NCBI GenBank assembly: GCA_026874595.1
Contig: CM049310.1
Span: 65,984,056 to 66,048,055, forward strand
Reading direction: 5' to 3'
Source: Sipunculus nudus
Lineage: Eukaryota > Annelida > Sipuncula > Golfingiida > Sipunculidae
Length of the DNA stretch: 64,000 nt
Part shown: positions 46,353 to 56,887 of the stretch, piece after piece
Layout of the letters: every line of letters starts with the position of its first letter
How positions within the stretch are numbered: the stretch's first letter is position 1
Position numbers and translations under genes: made by a program
Notes under the pieces: model-generated
The model's input: the letters and a program-made list of their open reading frames with translations, nothing else
Databases searched by the model: none
Told to the model about the DNA's origin: nothing

Positions 46353-49300
46353 AGCTCAGCTGACTATAAGTCATCTGAGCTATAGTCGTGGTCCTTTGTC
46401 AGTCGGCTGTCCATCCGTCCGTCCATTAAACTGGCACATTTTGAAACCGTAAGAAATCCAAAATTCGGCATAATGTTAGATGTCCCCAAGATCTCCTACC
46501 AAGCCGAAAACTGGGTCTTTGCGACTTCGTTCCTTTGAGAAATTAAGGAAAAACCTCAATTTTTTATTCAAAACCTATTTTCACAAATCAGGACTGCCTA
46601 ATATCAAAACCACTCATTTGTTTTTTCTCATATTTACCATAAATATTTCTGTATATAGTTCTTATGTACATGCCAGAAATTAGGTCTGTATTATATAATT
46701 TAAAAAAGTTATGTGCCAAAACATAATGCATTCTGTAAAAAATCAGGAAAGATATTTGATCACTTAACACAAAACATGTTAAAGCTAAGGACTTTTTTTC
46801 CAGTAATATAACTTTTATTAATTAAAATTAAATTGTATACCCAATATTAGATCAAAATCTTTTAAATTTTTTAAAATATTAGCAAAAATAAAAAATTGGT
46901 ACCTTAAATTTTGCCCAACTTTGACCATGGCACATTTATTTTCTGTAACTGCTGTGGATTTAATTTTCACAGCATGTTTTTGTTAGCATTTCATCTGTTA
47001 ACTCTAAAAATTTGAAACCAGTTGATCAAAAACTGTAGATTTTATTCAAGTTTTCAAGCACCATGTCACATATTATTTACATCAAGCAAGTGTAATGCAG
47101 TTTGCTAGAGCTCAGCTCCCCAGCTTCAGCTCTCAGTTCCTTAAATTTGACATACAATTAGATGTCTCCAAAATCCTAAACCATGCTAAGAATTTGGTCA
47201 CTAGGACTTAATTCCTTTTAGATATTAATGAAAAACTTTATTTTTCCATTAAAAACTCATTGTTACACAAGACTGCCTAATATCAAAACCACTGATCTGA
47301 CTTTGATCATATATAATATACATATTTTTCTATTCATTCGCTATGCACATGCCAGAAATGATGTCAGTATTGCGTAATTGTTTTTAGTTATGGGCCCAAA
47401 CATAATGCACTTTATAAAAAATCAAGAAATTTATTTACTCCCTTAACAAGAGGATTGCTGAAGCTAGATATTTTTTGTCAGGGATGTAACATTATTTAAT
47501 CAAGATTCAATTGAATACCCAAAATTTGTACTGAATTTTTCAAATTTTGTAAGTTATTTGTATAAATATAAAATTAGTACCTTAAATTTTGCCCAACTTT
47601 GAACATAGCACGTTTGTTTCCAGTGAGCACTGTTGCTATAATTTTCATATCATGCATACATAAGGATTTCAGCTTTTTAGTTTAGAAAGCTGAAAGAAAA
47701 TGGCCAAAAATTGTAGCTTTTATTAATGTTTTTATGAGACCATGTCAGAACCAGGCTCTCCAAACTCCCTCTTAAGTCACTCTATGTTGACCTTATTGAC
47801 CTTTCAGCAAATCATGCACACTTGAGGAAGGCATACACTGGGGCAGCCAGGCAGCTTATGGCCAGCCACAGTTGATCCAGGTGTCCAACCCAACTTATCT
47901 AGTAGTTGTTTTGACCAACAACATAACAATAAACAATAAATTAATAAATTTTTATTGGTTTTTAATAACAAATTAAAGAAAAATTAATAGAAAAGGAATT
48001 TGTTAGTTGTTGAGTAACAGGAAATTAACTTGCAATTCCTGATGATGTAAGAATCTTGTATGGATGGATAGAATGTCAAGTATTCCAAATAACACCATGC
48101 AGTCACCTATGGTATTTTTTATTTCAATTTTTTAATGATAACAAAATAAATCATATTATTAATTACTAATCATTAGGGATCATATGAAGGAAATTAATGA
48201 TAGACAAAGATACAGTTGATAATATTAATCTAGATTCCTACTGTGTCTAGTGTGTAGATTGATGTGAAAGTAGTCCAAAGTGAATATATTACATTTATTT
48301 TTTTTAATATAAATAAAAGCCATAAAACCAGGTACTTATGATCATTATTTAAATTTGTGAATTTTGTATATTCAGGATTCTCAACATCATTGTTTGGCTA
48401 AAACTAAATAAATACCAGACATGGTGCAAATACTTTGCAAATGTATTTGAATAGGAATATGAATCATTATAAAATTTCTTGCATAAGAATGGGAATTCAA
48501 GTAAAAGTGAAAGTATTTGAATACTAGTGCAAATACTTTCAAAATGAATGCATTCATGAATATATTCTATAATATTATTTTAATAATCATTTCAGTCATA
48601 TTTTATTAAAAAAAAAATCATGATTCGCTTATTATTTTTAATAAAAATTATATTTGGCACAATATTTGTATATAAATTTTAATAAATAGTTAAACTCTTA
48701 TATTATATGTGCTGCTTATAAGTTATATGGCCAAGTCAAAATCTGTGTGACAATAGCACTCCATTTGTCAATAAAATAAATGAAATCAATTTTCTTCCCT
48801 GTCTCCAAAGATACTATCAAAATCATACATAAGCTAAACACCAACAACTCATAATAAAGCTTTTATTTATTACCACACAAAACCAGCATGTGCCTCATTT
48901 CCAAATCATATTTTTTAGCGAACCTGTGAGCTTATGCGATGGCGCAGTGTCGTCCGTCCATCGTCAGCCGTCTGCTGTCCGCCATCCGCCATCCAGGGCT
49001 GGCTTTCCGCCGTCCATGGCTGTAAGTCAAGGGAGCTAGCACCTCCAAATTACATGTAAGAATTAGTCACATGTGAAACTTGGTGCCATGGAGCTTATTA
49101 TTGGGTATCTGCATTAATTTAGATTTTATAGAGAAAAGCTTAAAAACCTTTAAAAATCTTCTTCTCTGAACCTGTCCAGTCAAATTGTCCAATATTTCAC
49201 AGAAATAATCCCTGGAACAATCTCTCTCAAGTTTGTTCGAATGGTTCCAGTTTGGAGATTTTTGGCCGAGTTACAGGAGCTTGAACTTAGTCATCTGTCC

Positions 49301-51398
49301 AAAAAAGCACACTAAAATTAAAATCTCAGAAACGGCTAGAGCTTTAATCACCAAATTTTATACCAATGTATTTCACATATGTCATATCTGATTTTGAGGT
49401 ATTGGTGGCCCCACCTACATTGATGTGCTTTTTACAAGCGAAAATGTAATTTTAAACTCTTCTAGCTTATACACTGATTTATAATGAAACTATTAAGCTG
49501 ATTGTTTAAACTTTACAAGAATTATTATATGGTAGGGTTCTGCCAGTTTTATAAGAATAGATTGGGTAAATACAGTTTTAAAAAAACATTGTAGCCAATT
49601 GAAAAAGGCTTTCTGTATTTGAAAACAGATTTGACAACATTCTGAGTTTCAGCAGCTAAGTCAAGAGGTCACTCAGTACAAACAGGTGGGGTCCAGACAT
49701 CACCATGGCAACTGACCTGGCTCTGGGGGGTGTCAAGACAATGTCCAGCGTCTAGACATCTAGACACAATGTTTAGATGCAGAATTCCCAGATTATTGGA
49801 ACTATATCTTTCAACTGTTTGAAAAAACTTGGTTTGCATTTTAAGCGAATTGGGTTTATCATCAGGTCACATGTGAACTGCTGCGCCCTCATTTTTGGTT
49901 GACCTCTGAACCTTTCCTCGCTGCCCAGCGTCCATTTGTGCGTCTGTTTTCACACATAAACCCACATATCTCCGGAACCGTTTGACCGATCAGGCTTAAA
50001 ATTTTGCACAAATGTAGCCCTTTGATAGCTTTATAACATACACTAAATTGGTGGTGCCACCTGCAACCATTTTCGCACAGCGTCCATCTGTTCATCTGCC
50101 TTGGGATAATAACACTCATATCTCAGCAGTGGTTTGACTTATCCACCTGAAATTTTGCAGGTTTATACATCCTGGACAGCTTTCTCGATTTTATGACAGG
50201 TGGCACCACCTACATTCATGTTTACTCTTCAGACATCCAAGCTCATATCTCGGGAACCGTTTGACTGATTGGGCCAAAATTTTGCATGTGTATAGATCTC
50301 ACATAACTCTTCATCATAGGCAAAACTGGTGGCGCCACTTCAACCATTAATGCACAGTACCCATCTGTTCATCTGCCTTGGGATAAAATCACTCATATCT
50401 CAGCAGTGGTTTGACTTATCCACCTGAAATTTTGCAGGTTTATACATCCTAGACAGCTTTCTCAATTTTATGACAGGTGGCGCCACCTACATTCACATTT
50501 ACTCTGCAGACATCCAAGCTTATATCTCGGGAACCGTTTGACCGATTGGGCCAAAATTTTGCATGTGTATAGATCTCACACAACTCTTCATCATAGGCAA
50601 AACTGGTGGTGCCATCTGCAACCACTTATGCACTGCGTCCATCTTTTCATCTGCCTTGGGATAAAATCACTCATATCTCAGCATTGGTTTGACTTATCCA
50701 CCTGAAATTTTGCAAGTTTATACATCCTGGACAGCTTTCTCGATGTATGACAGGTGGCGCCACAACATTCACATTTACTCTGCAGACATCCAAGCACATA
50801 TCTCAGGAACCGTTTGACCGATTTGGCCAAAATTTTGCTTGTGTACAGATCTCACATAGCTCTTCATCATAAGCAAAACTGGTGGTGCCACCTGCAACCA
50901 CAAATGAACACCGCCCATCTGTTCATCTGCCTTGGGATAAAATCACTCTTATCTCAGCAGTGGTTTGACTTATCCACCTGAAATTTTGCAGGTTTATACA
51001 TCCTAGACAATTTTCTCGATTTTATGACAGGTGGCACCACCTACATTCACATTTATGCTGCAGACATCCATGCTAATATGCAACACACCTCATTCTATTC
51101 CCCTTGCCACTTAATCCATGCCTCACTTCACCCATCCCACTCTGATTTCTGCGGATACACATTGTCGACTACCCATATTCTAGTTTTAAAATGTCCTAGT
51201 CTGAAACTTGCAGGTCCGAAATGTCCATTTTGCTGAAATCATAATGACTAAGGTAGATATGCAGGACTTAAAAGGATCAATATTAAATTTTAAAAATAAA
51301 CCTCCATTCATACTCCAAACCTTGCACAGGTTCGCATTAGGCCTGTAGGCCTTGTTATCATATATAACAGCTGAGCACTGTGACCCATGGGTCCCTTA
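46353..51398 (+). mobile_element. Family A element A4, inserted in C1 and itself split by C2
   Basis: The head AGCTCAGCTGACT-ATA-AGTC is at 46,353 after T2. The long-subfamily body with internal duplication (about 46,450 and 47,130) runs to 48,916. It resumes at 51,355 with TTATCATATATAACAGCTGAGC and palindrome GACCCATGGGTC, ending CCTTA at 51,398, then T5. The C sequence on both sides ('tggtggtgccagctac-atcat' then 'tttgtgttgt-tgcac-cata') is continuous in C3 near 54,630-54,660 with T5, so the insertion again adds two T. Confidence 0.7.
48917..51354 (+). mobile_element. Family C element C2, inserted in A4
   Basis: The head AGCGAACCTGTGAGC at 48,917 follows T6. The tail CACAGGTTCGC at 51,325-51,335 and hairpin AGGCCTGTAGGCCT at 51,339-51,352 end in TG at 51,354, followed by TT. 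Uninterrupted A sequence (A1 near 8,700-8,720) has T6 before ATCATATATAACAGC, so T count rises by two. The body includes four to five ~290-bp modules with 'ctgaaattttgcaggtttatacatcct' and 'gacaggtggc-ccacctacattcac' between about 50,000 and 51,060. No transposase frame. Confidence 0.7.
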
Positions 51399-51577
51399 TT
51401 TTTGTGTTGTATGCACCCATACCAGAATTTCAGCAGTGATCTTTGTGTAATTGTTTCATATTCAAAATAGTTAGTACTTGCATTGTTCATATACATGAAA
51501 AGTAATGTTCCAGCATTGAAGCATTATACCTGGTGTATTTCCCAGTGCACAGGTTCGCATTAGGCCTGTCGGCCTTG

Positions 51578-54500
51578 TCTTAGATTTTATAGGGAAAAGG
51601 CTTAAAAACCTTTAAAAATCTTCTTCTCTGAAACTGTTCAGCCAAATTGTCCAATATTTCACAGAAATGATCCCTGGAACAATCTCTCTCAAGTTTGTTC
51701 AAATGGTTTAAGTTTGGTGATTTTTGGCCGAGTTACAAGAAGTTAAACTTAGTCATCTTTCCAGAAAAGCATACTAAAATTACAATCTCAGAAACTGCTG
51801 GAGCTATCATCACCAAATTTTATGGGAATGTTTGTCACATGAGTCATATCTGAAATTGAGGTATTGGTGGCGCCACCTGCATCAGCCTTTTTTGTACGGG
51901 GGTTATCAGTGCCCTTATCATACTGAGGGCTACAAAAAACTTCTCTGAAACCGTATGGCCAAATTGTTTAATATCGCACAGAAATGATCTTAGGGTAATG
52001 CTTTCTGAATTTTGTTCAAATGGTCTCAGTTCAGTGACTTTTGGCTGAGTTATGGGAAGCTGTATTTAGCCATATGCCATGACAGCCCATTTTAGCTCAG
52101 TGGCTAAAAAGATCTTCTTCTTAAAAACCACTGGGCCAAATTCTTAAATCTCACACATTAATTATCCTTACATGTTGATAATTCAAGTTTGTTCAAATGG
52201 TTTTTCGTTCAGTGATTTATGGCCGAGTTATGAGAAGCTTAACTTAGCCATTTTTCTGTATTTTCCTATAAGAGTTATAAACCTGCAAAACATTTTTGAA
52301 GGACACAACTGAGGCTAATTTGTTTAATATTTTACAACGACTTGAGCTAGCATCATGAAATTTAATGTAAAAAATTAGCCATCTGAAAAACTCTGCATTT
52401 TCTTAGATGTTATTGAGAAAAAGCTAAAAAAATTGTTTTAAATCTTCTCCTCCAAAACTGTCAAGCAAAATTGTTCAATATTTCACAGAAATAATCTCTT
52501 ATACCATCTCTCTCAAGTTTGTTCAAATGGTTAAATTTGGGTGAATTTTGGCCGAGTTACAGGAAGTTGAACTTAGTCATCTGTCTAAAAAAGCATACTA
52601 AAATGACAGTCTCAGAAATGGCCAGAACTTTCATCACCAAATTTTATGCCAGTGTTGGTCACATGAGTCATATATGAAATTCAGGTATTGGTGGCGCCAC
52701 CTGCCTTGACCTTTTTTTTAACTGGGGTCATTGGTCATCTGTATATTAACCCATAATTTCTCAGGAATAGGAGGAGCTACCATCCCCAGATTTTATGCAA
52801 TAATCTCTCACATATCAAATGTTGTGGAATTCGGCTTTTTTTTTGTTATCTGCATTTATTAAATTTTATAGGGAAAAGGCTGAAAAGCCTTAAAAGGCCT
52901 CTACTTGTAAACAGTCCAGCCAAATTGTTCAATATTTTACAGAAATGATACCAGAGGCAAGCCTTCTAAAGTTTGTTCAAATGGTTTGCATTTGATGAAT
53001 TTTAGCGGAATTACACAAATTTGAACTTAGTTATTTGGCCAAGTAAGCATACTGACATAGTAATCTCAGAAATGACAGAACCTTGCATTACCAAGTATTG
53101 TGCAAATGTTGGTCACATGACTCATATTTGAAGTTGTAGATTTAGTGTTGCCACCTACATTGACCTGGTTTTTATTTGCAAAAACCTCATAATTTTAACC
53201 TCTTTCAGCTGATAATGTTTATGATGAAACTGTCAAGTTGAATCATTCAGTTTTTCAAAAGAAGTATCCTAGGACATGGTTCTTTCAATCATATAAGAAT
53301 AGATTGAGTTTGTTGATTTTTGGTTGAGTCGTGAAAAGCTTAAGTTGGTCTTATGGCCGTCATTATGTCTATTTCAAACTGAGGACTGCAATAGTGTTCT
53401 TCTTCAAAATTGTTGTTTCAATTATAACTTCTGTGACATTGCACAAAAATTATTCTTAGGTGGCCTCTGTTCAAGTTTACTTGAATGATTTTTGGCAGAA
53501 TTATTGGACCTTTAGCAATGAAAGAACTGCATCTTTTATTATTATAGATATTTTTGGTAGAAAGTTTATGAATATGTCAGCTTGTAAAAAAAAGCATTTT
53601 AGCCAAAGTCATTCAGTATGTGTAAACAGATTTACCAACAGGCAAAGATTGTGTCTGTATCATTAAATAGGTTGAAAAACTGCCAACTGTTTCAGATTTT
53701 GCAACAGATCAAGAGTTCATTCAGTGCAGCCAGAATGAGATATAGGTCAAGAGTTCAGTCAGTGCAGCCAAGCACAAGGCATGTGACCACTGCATGGGTG
53801 TCATGTGAACACCTCATGGCTAGCATGTGATCACATCATGGGTAGCATGTCATCACCTCATGAGTATCATGTGATATAATCTGTGAGCTTATGCAATGAT
53901 GTGGCTACTATTTCAGATTTGGCAACAGGCCAAAGGTCAGTCTGGATCTATTTATAGCTTCGGCAGACTGGCAACTGTATCAGATTAGGTAACAGGTCAA
54001 GAATTCACTCAGTGCAGCTAGGTACAGGTCAAAAGTTCACTCAGTCTAGCTAGTTCACTCAGTGCAGTAGCTGCATTCTATTTAAAACGTTGGTAGACTG
54101 CCCACTGTGTCAGATTATGCAACAGGTCAAGAGTTCACTCAGTGCAGCCAGGTACAGGTCAAAAGTTCACTCAGTCTAGCCAGGTGCAGGTGGTGAGTTC
54201 ATTAGTGCAGAAGCCTAAGCTAGCAATTTGTGACAGTTCACTTGGGGCAACTGCCTTTCTCACCTAAGCCTGGTCAGCCCCATGCATCAGACTCAAGGTA
54301 AGTCTGATGTATTGGCCTGATATATTTGCCTGTCTGTGATGGCTTTCTTGTTCAGAAGACAGGTGTCGCCACCTACAATGACTTTTGCACAATGTATGTG
54401 CCTCCTTATTTCTACAGAGGAATTTGATATAATTAACCTGAAATTGGGCATATTTATACATATCGAATAGCTTAGTCATATACAAGACTGGTGGTGCCAC

Positions 54501-54819
54501 CTACAATAATTTTTGCACAGTGTTTCCCTGCTTATTTCTCAGGAGGGGTTTGATATATCAGTCTGAAATTGGGCATATATATATATATATATCTCTGATA
54601 GCTTTGATGTATACAAAACTGGTGGTGCCAGCTACCATCATTTTTGTGTTGTGTGCACTCATACGAGAATTTCAGCAGTGATGTTGGTGTAATTGTTTCT
54701 TATTCAAAATGTTTATTACTTGCAGTGTTCATATACATGAAAAGTAATGGTCCAGTATTGAAGAATTATACCTGGTGTATTTCCCAATGCACAGGTTCGC
54801 ATTAGGCCTGTAGGCCTTG
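51578..54819 (+). mobile_element. Headless family C element C3
   Basis: It joins the C1 tail directly at internal C sequence (TCTTAGATTTTATAGGG, equivalent to about 44,103). It runs collinear with C1 through to a tail CACAGGTTCGC (54,790-54,800) and hairpin AGGCCTGTAGGCCT, ending CTTG at 54,819, then T3. The first ~180 bp expected of a C element are missing. Overlapping sub-blocks around 53,690-54,240 contain repeated 'caggtcaagagttcactcagtgcagcca' units. Confidence 0.6.
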
Positions 54820-54917
54820 TTTGTTATTTTAACGAATATTTTTAATTTTTTTTTACTATAAAATGACAACAATTATGTCAGTTTATTAGCTGTTATTTCA
54901 TCTAGTGTTTGTTTGTT

Positions 54918-55508
54918 GCTTGCCGGAAATCTTCGATTTCGGCAAGCATGTTGGTCAGTTCCGTATGTCCAGTTGTCTGTTTGTTTTTTGCTTGCCGGAA
55001 TCAAAGATTTCGGCAAGCATATTGCTCAGTTGCGTATGTCTGTTTGTCTGTTTGTTGCTTGCCGGAATCAAAGATTTCGGCAAGCATATTGGTCAGTTGC
55101 GTATGTCTGTTTGTCTGTCTGTTTGTTGCTTGCCGGAATCAAAGATTTCGGCAAGCATATTGGTCAGTTGCGTATGTCTGTTTGTTGCTTGCCGGAATCA
55201 AAGATTTCGGCAAGCATATTGGTCAGTTGCGTATGTCTGTTTGTCTGTCTGTTTGTTTGTTGCTTGCCGGAAATCTTCGATTTCCGCAAGCATATTGGTC
55301 AGTTGCGTATGTCTGTTTGTCTGTCTGTCTGTCTGTTTGTTGTTCGCTGGAATCAAAGATTTCGGCAAGCATATTGGTCAGTTGCGTATGTCTGTTTGTC
55401 TGTCTGTCTGTTTGTTGCTTGCCGGAATCAAAGATTTCGGCAAGCATATTGGTCAGTTGCGTATGTCTGTTTGTTTGTTGCTTGCCGGAATCAAAGATTT
55501 TGGCAAGC
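54918..55508. repeat. Array of nine GCTTGCC...GGCAAGC palindromes
   Basis: Palindromes start at 54,918, 54,990, 55,057, 55,128, 55,187, 55,262, 55,342 (degenerate), 55,417 and 55,480. Each is 29-30 bp with a GCTTGCCGGAATC-type arm. Spacers are the same sentence, 'atattggtcagttgcgtatgtctgtttg', extended by a variable (TGTC)/(TGTT) run, giving periods of 59-80 bp. Three plus-strand frames and one minus-strand frame stay open over hundreds of bases because the unit lacks stops, giving proteins of 125-273 residues rich in CLSVC-type repeats. I do not consider them genes. It is the inverted counterpart of 39,796-40,132. Confidence 0.85.
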
Positions 55509-55559
55509 ATATTGGTCAGTTGCGTATGTCTGTTTGTCTGTTTGTCTGTCTGTCTGTCT

Positions 55560-56887
55560 GTTTGTTTGTCATCACACTCCTGGCCACAATTTCGCCACAA
55601 TCACCTTGAAACTTTCAGGGATGATGGACAAACAAAATTCTAGGTGCCCTATTGTTTTTGGTCAAAATAAGTTAAAGGTCAAGGTCAAGGTCGTCAAAAC
55701 TTCTCAAAACGTTTTTTTCTTCATATCTTTGTGACTATTAGTCGTATCTACTTCAACAATAGCTCATTTTGATCGTCATTCCAAGGCCTGTCATCTGGTG
55801 TGTAGCTGACTCAAATTTGCCGTAACCATGGTTACAAATTTTTGGGGAAAAGTCATGATATTCGAAATTAAGGGGTCTTATTTTTCTAACTTTGTCAGTT
55901 TTAAAGCTAGAGAGACCTAGTTTTTTGTATCAGGTAGCATTCAACTAGTACTACAAGATTTTATTACAAGTCTTGCAGTATCTCGTAAAATATCTCGTGA
56001 ATAGAGATATTTCGAGATTGCATTCATCTTGCGCCAAAGGCCACATTATTTCAGGAATCTTTTTGAAACTGAAATATCATAAGTCCTACACTAGTATCTC
56101 GAAATTGTTTTTTCATTTTTTGAATATGGCTGCTAGGGGGCGCTGCATACGACCCTCACACATATATCATTACATTGGCCATATCTCTAAAACCCAAAGC
56201 CTCAATTACATAAACTATAGTTTATTTTTTTCCTCTGAGTCTTCTCCATAAACTGATAATGTCATCTGGTCTTAATCTTGTGTCACTTTGTCAGTGTGTC
56301 TGTCTGTTTCTCAGTTGTCCTGAAATTCGCCTGTTTGATGGTTCTTGCGTCTCACAATAGCATTCTTCAGGCCACAGTTTTTTAAAGAAGCATTTGAAAA
56401 CTGATGCATATTATGTTTTACAGAAATATCTCAAAACATATTTTTCATTTTCCGGATATGGCCGCTAGATGGCGCTGCACATGACCCTCACACACATATC
56501 ATTATATTGACCATATCTCTAAAACCCAAAGAATCAATTACAGAAACTATGGCTTATTTTCTTCCCCTGAGTCTTCTCCACGATCTAGTAATATCATCTG
56601 GTGTCAATCCTGTGTCACTTTGTCAGTGTGTCCGTCTGTTTGTCAGTTGTCCTCAAATTCGCCTGCTTGCTCTTGCGTCTCTCATATAGCATTCTACAGG
56701 CCGCAGTTTTGAAAGAATCCTTTTGAAATTATTACACCTTAAGTCTTACACTAATATCTCGAAACCAATTTTTCATTTTCCGGATATGGCCGCTAGGGGG
56801 CGCTGAACTCGAACCTCTCCCAACATAGCATGCTTTGGCAATATCTCCAAAACTATAAACCTCAGTTACATAAACTGTAGCATTTTT
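55560..56887 (-). repeat. Inverted B/D block, part 1
   Basis: Read on the minus strand it follows 23,640-24,640 in order: 'gaagactc-gaggaag', 'agcgccccctagcggccatatccgg', 'tttcgagatattagtg', D-type 'tacaagatttta', X-box at 55,822-55,835, AGGTCA repeats at 55,675, and 'gtggccaggagtgtgatgac'. It ends at GTAGCATTTTT where A5 begins. Confidence 0.8.

Larger units (their letters stand above)
43925..51577 (+). mobile_element. Family C Helitron2/HINE-like element C1, split by A4
   Basis: The head AGTGAACCTGTGAGCTTATG at 43,925 follows T5. The body is built of diverged tandem modules ('ccaaattgt-caatat--cacagaaatgat', 'caagtttgttcaaatggt', 'tggtggcgccacct'). The tail GCACAGGTTCGC, near-palindrome AGGCCTGTCGGCCT and TG ends at 51,577. 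The 5' motif GCGAACCTGTG is the inverse of the tail CACAGGTTCGC. C1's own sequence is 43,925-46,352 and 51,399-51,577; A4 fills the rest. No transposase frame. Confidence 0.65.

Noticed and set aside
54918-55508. CRISPR-like look (palindromic repeats with spacers)
   Set aside because: Spacers are copies of one sequence differing only in microsatellite length, the context is eukaryotic, and there are no cas genes.
54905-55734. Three overlapping plus-strand frames of 234-273 residues and a minus-strand frame of 125 residues
   Set aside because: They are translations of the palindrome/TGTC array in all frames. Repeated CLSVC/SILVSCVCLFV-type residues simply follow the DNA repeat, and all three frames are open at once.
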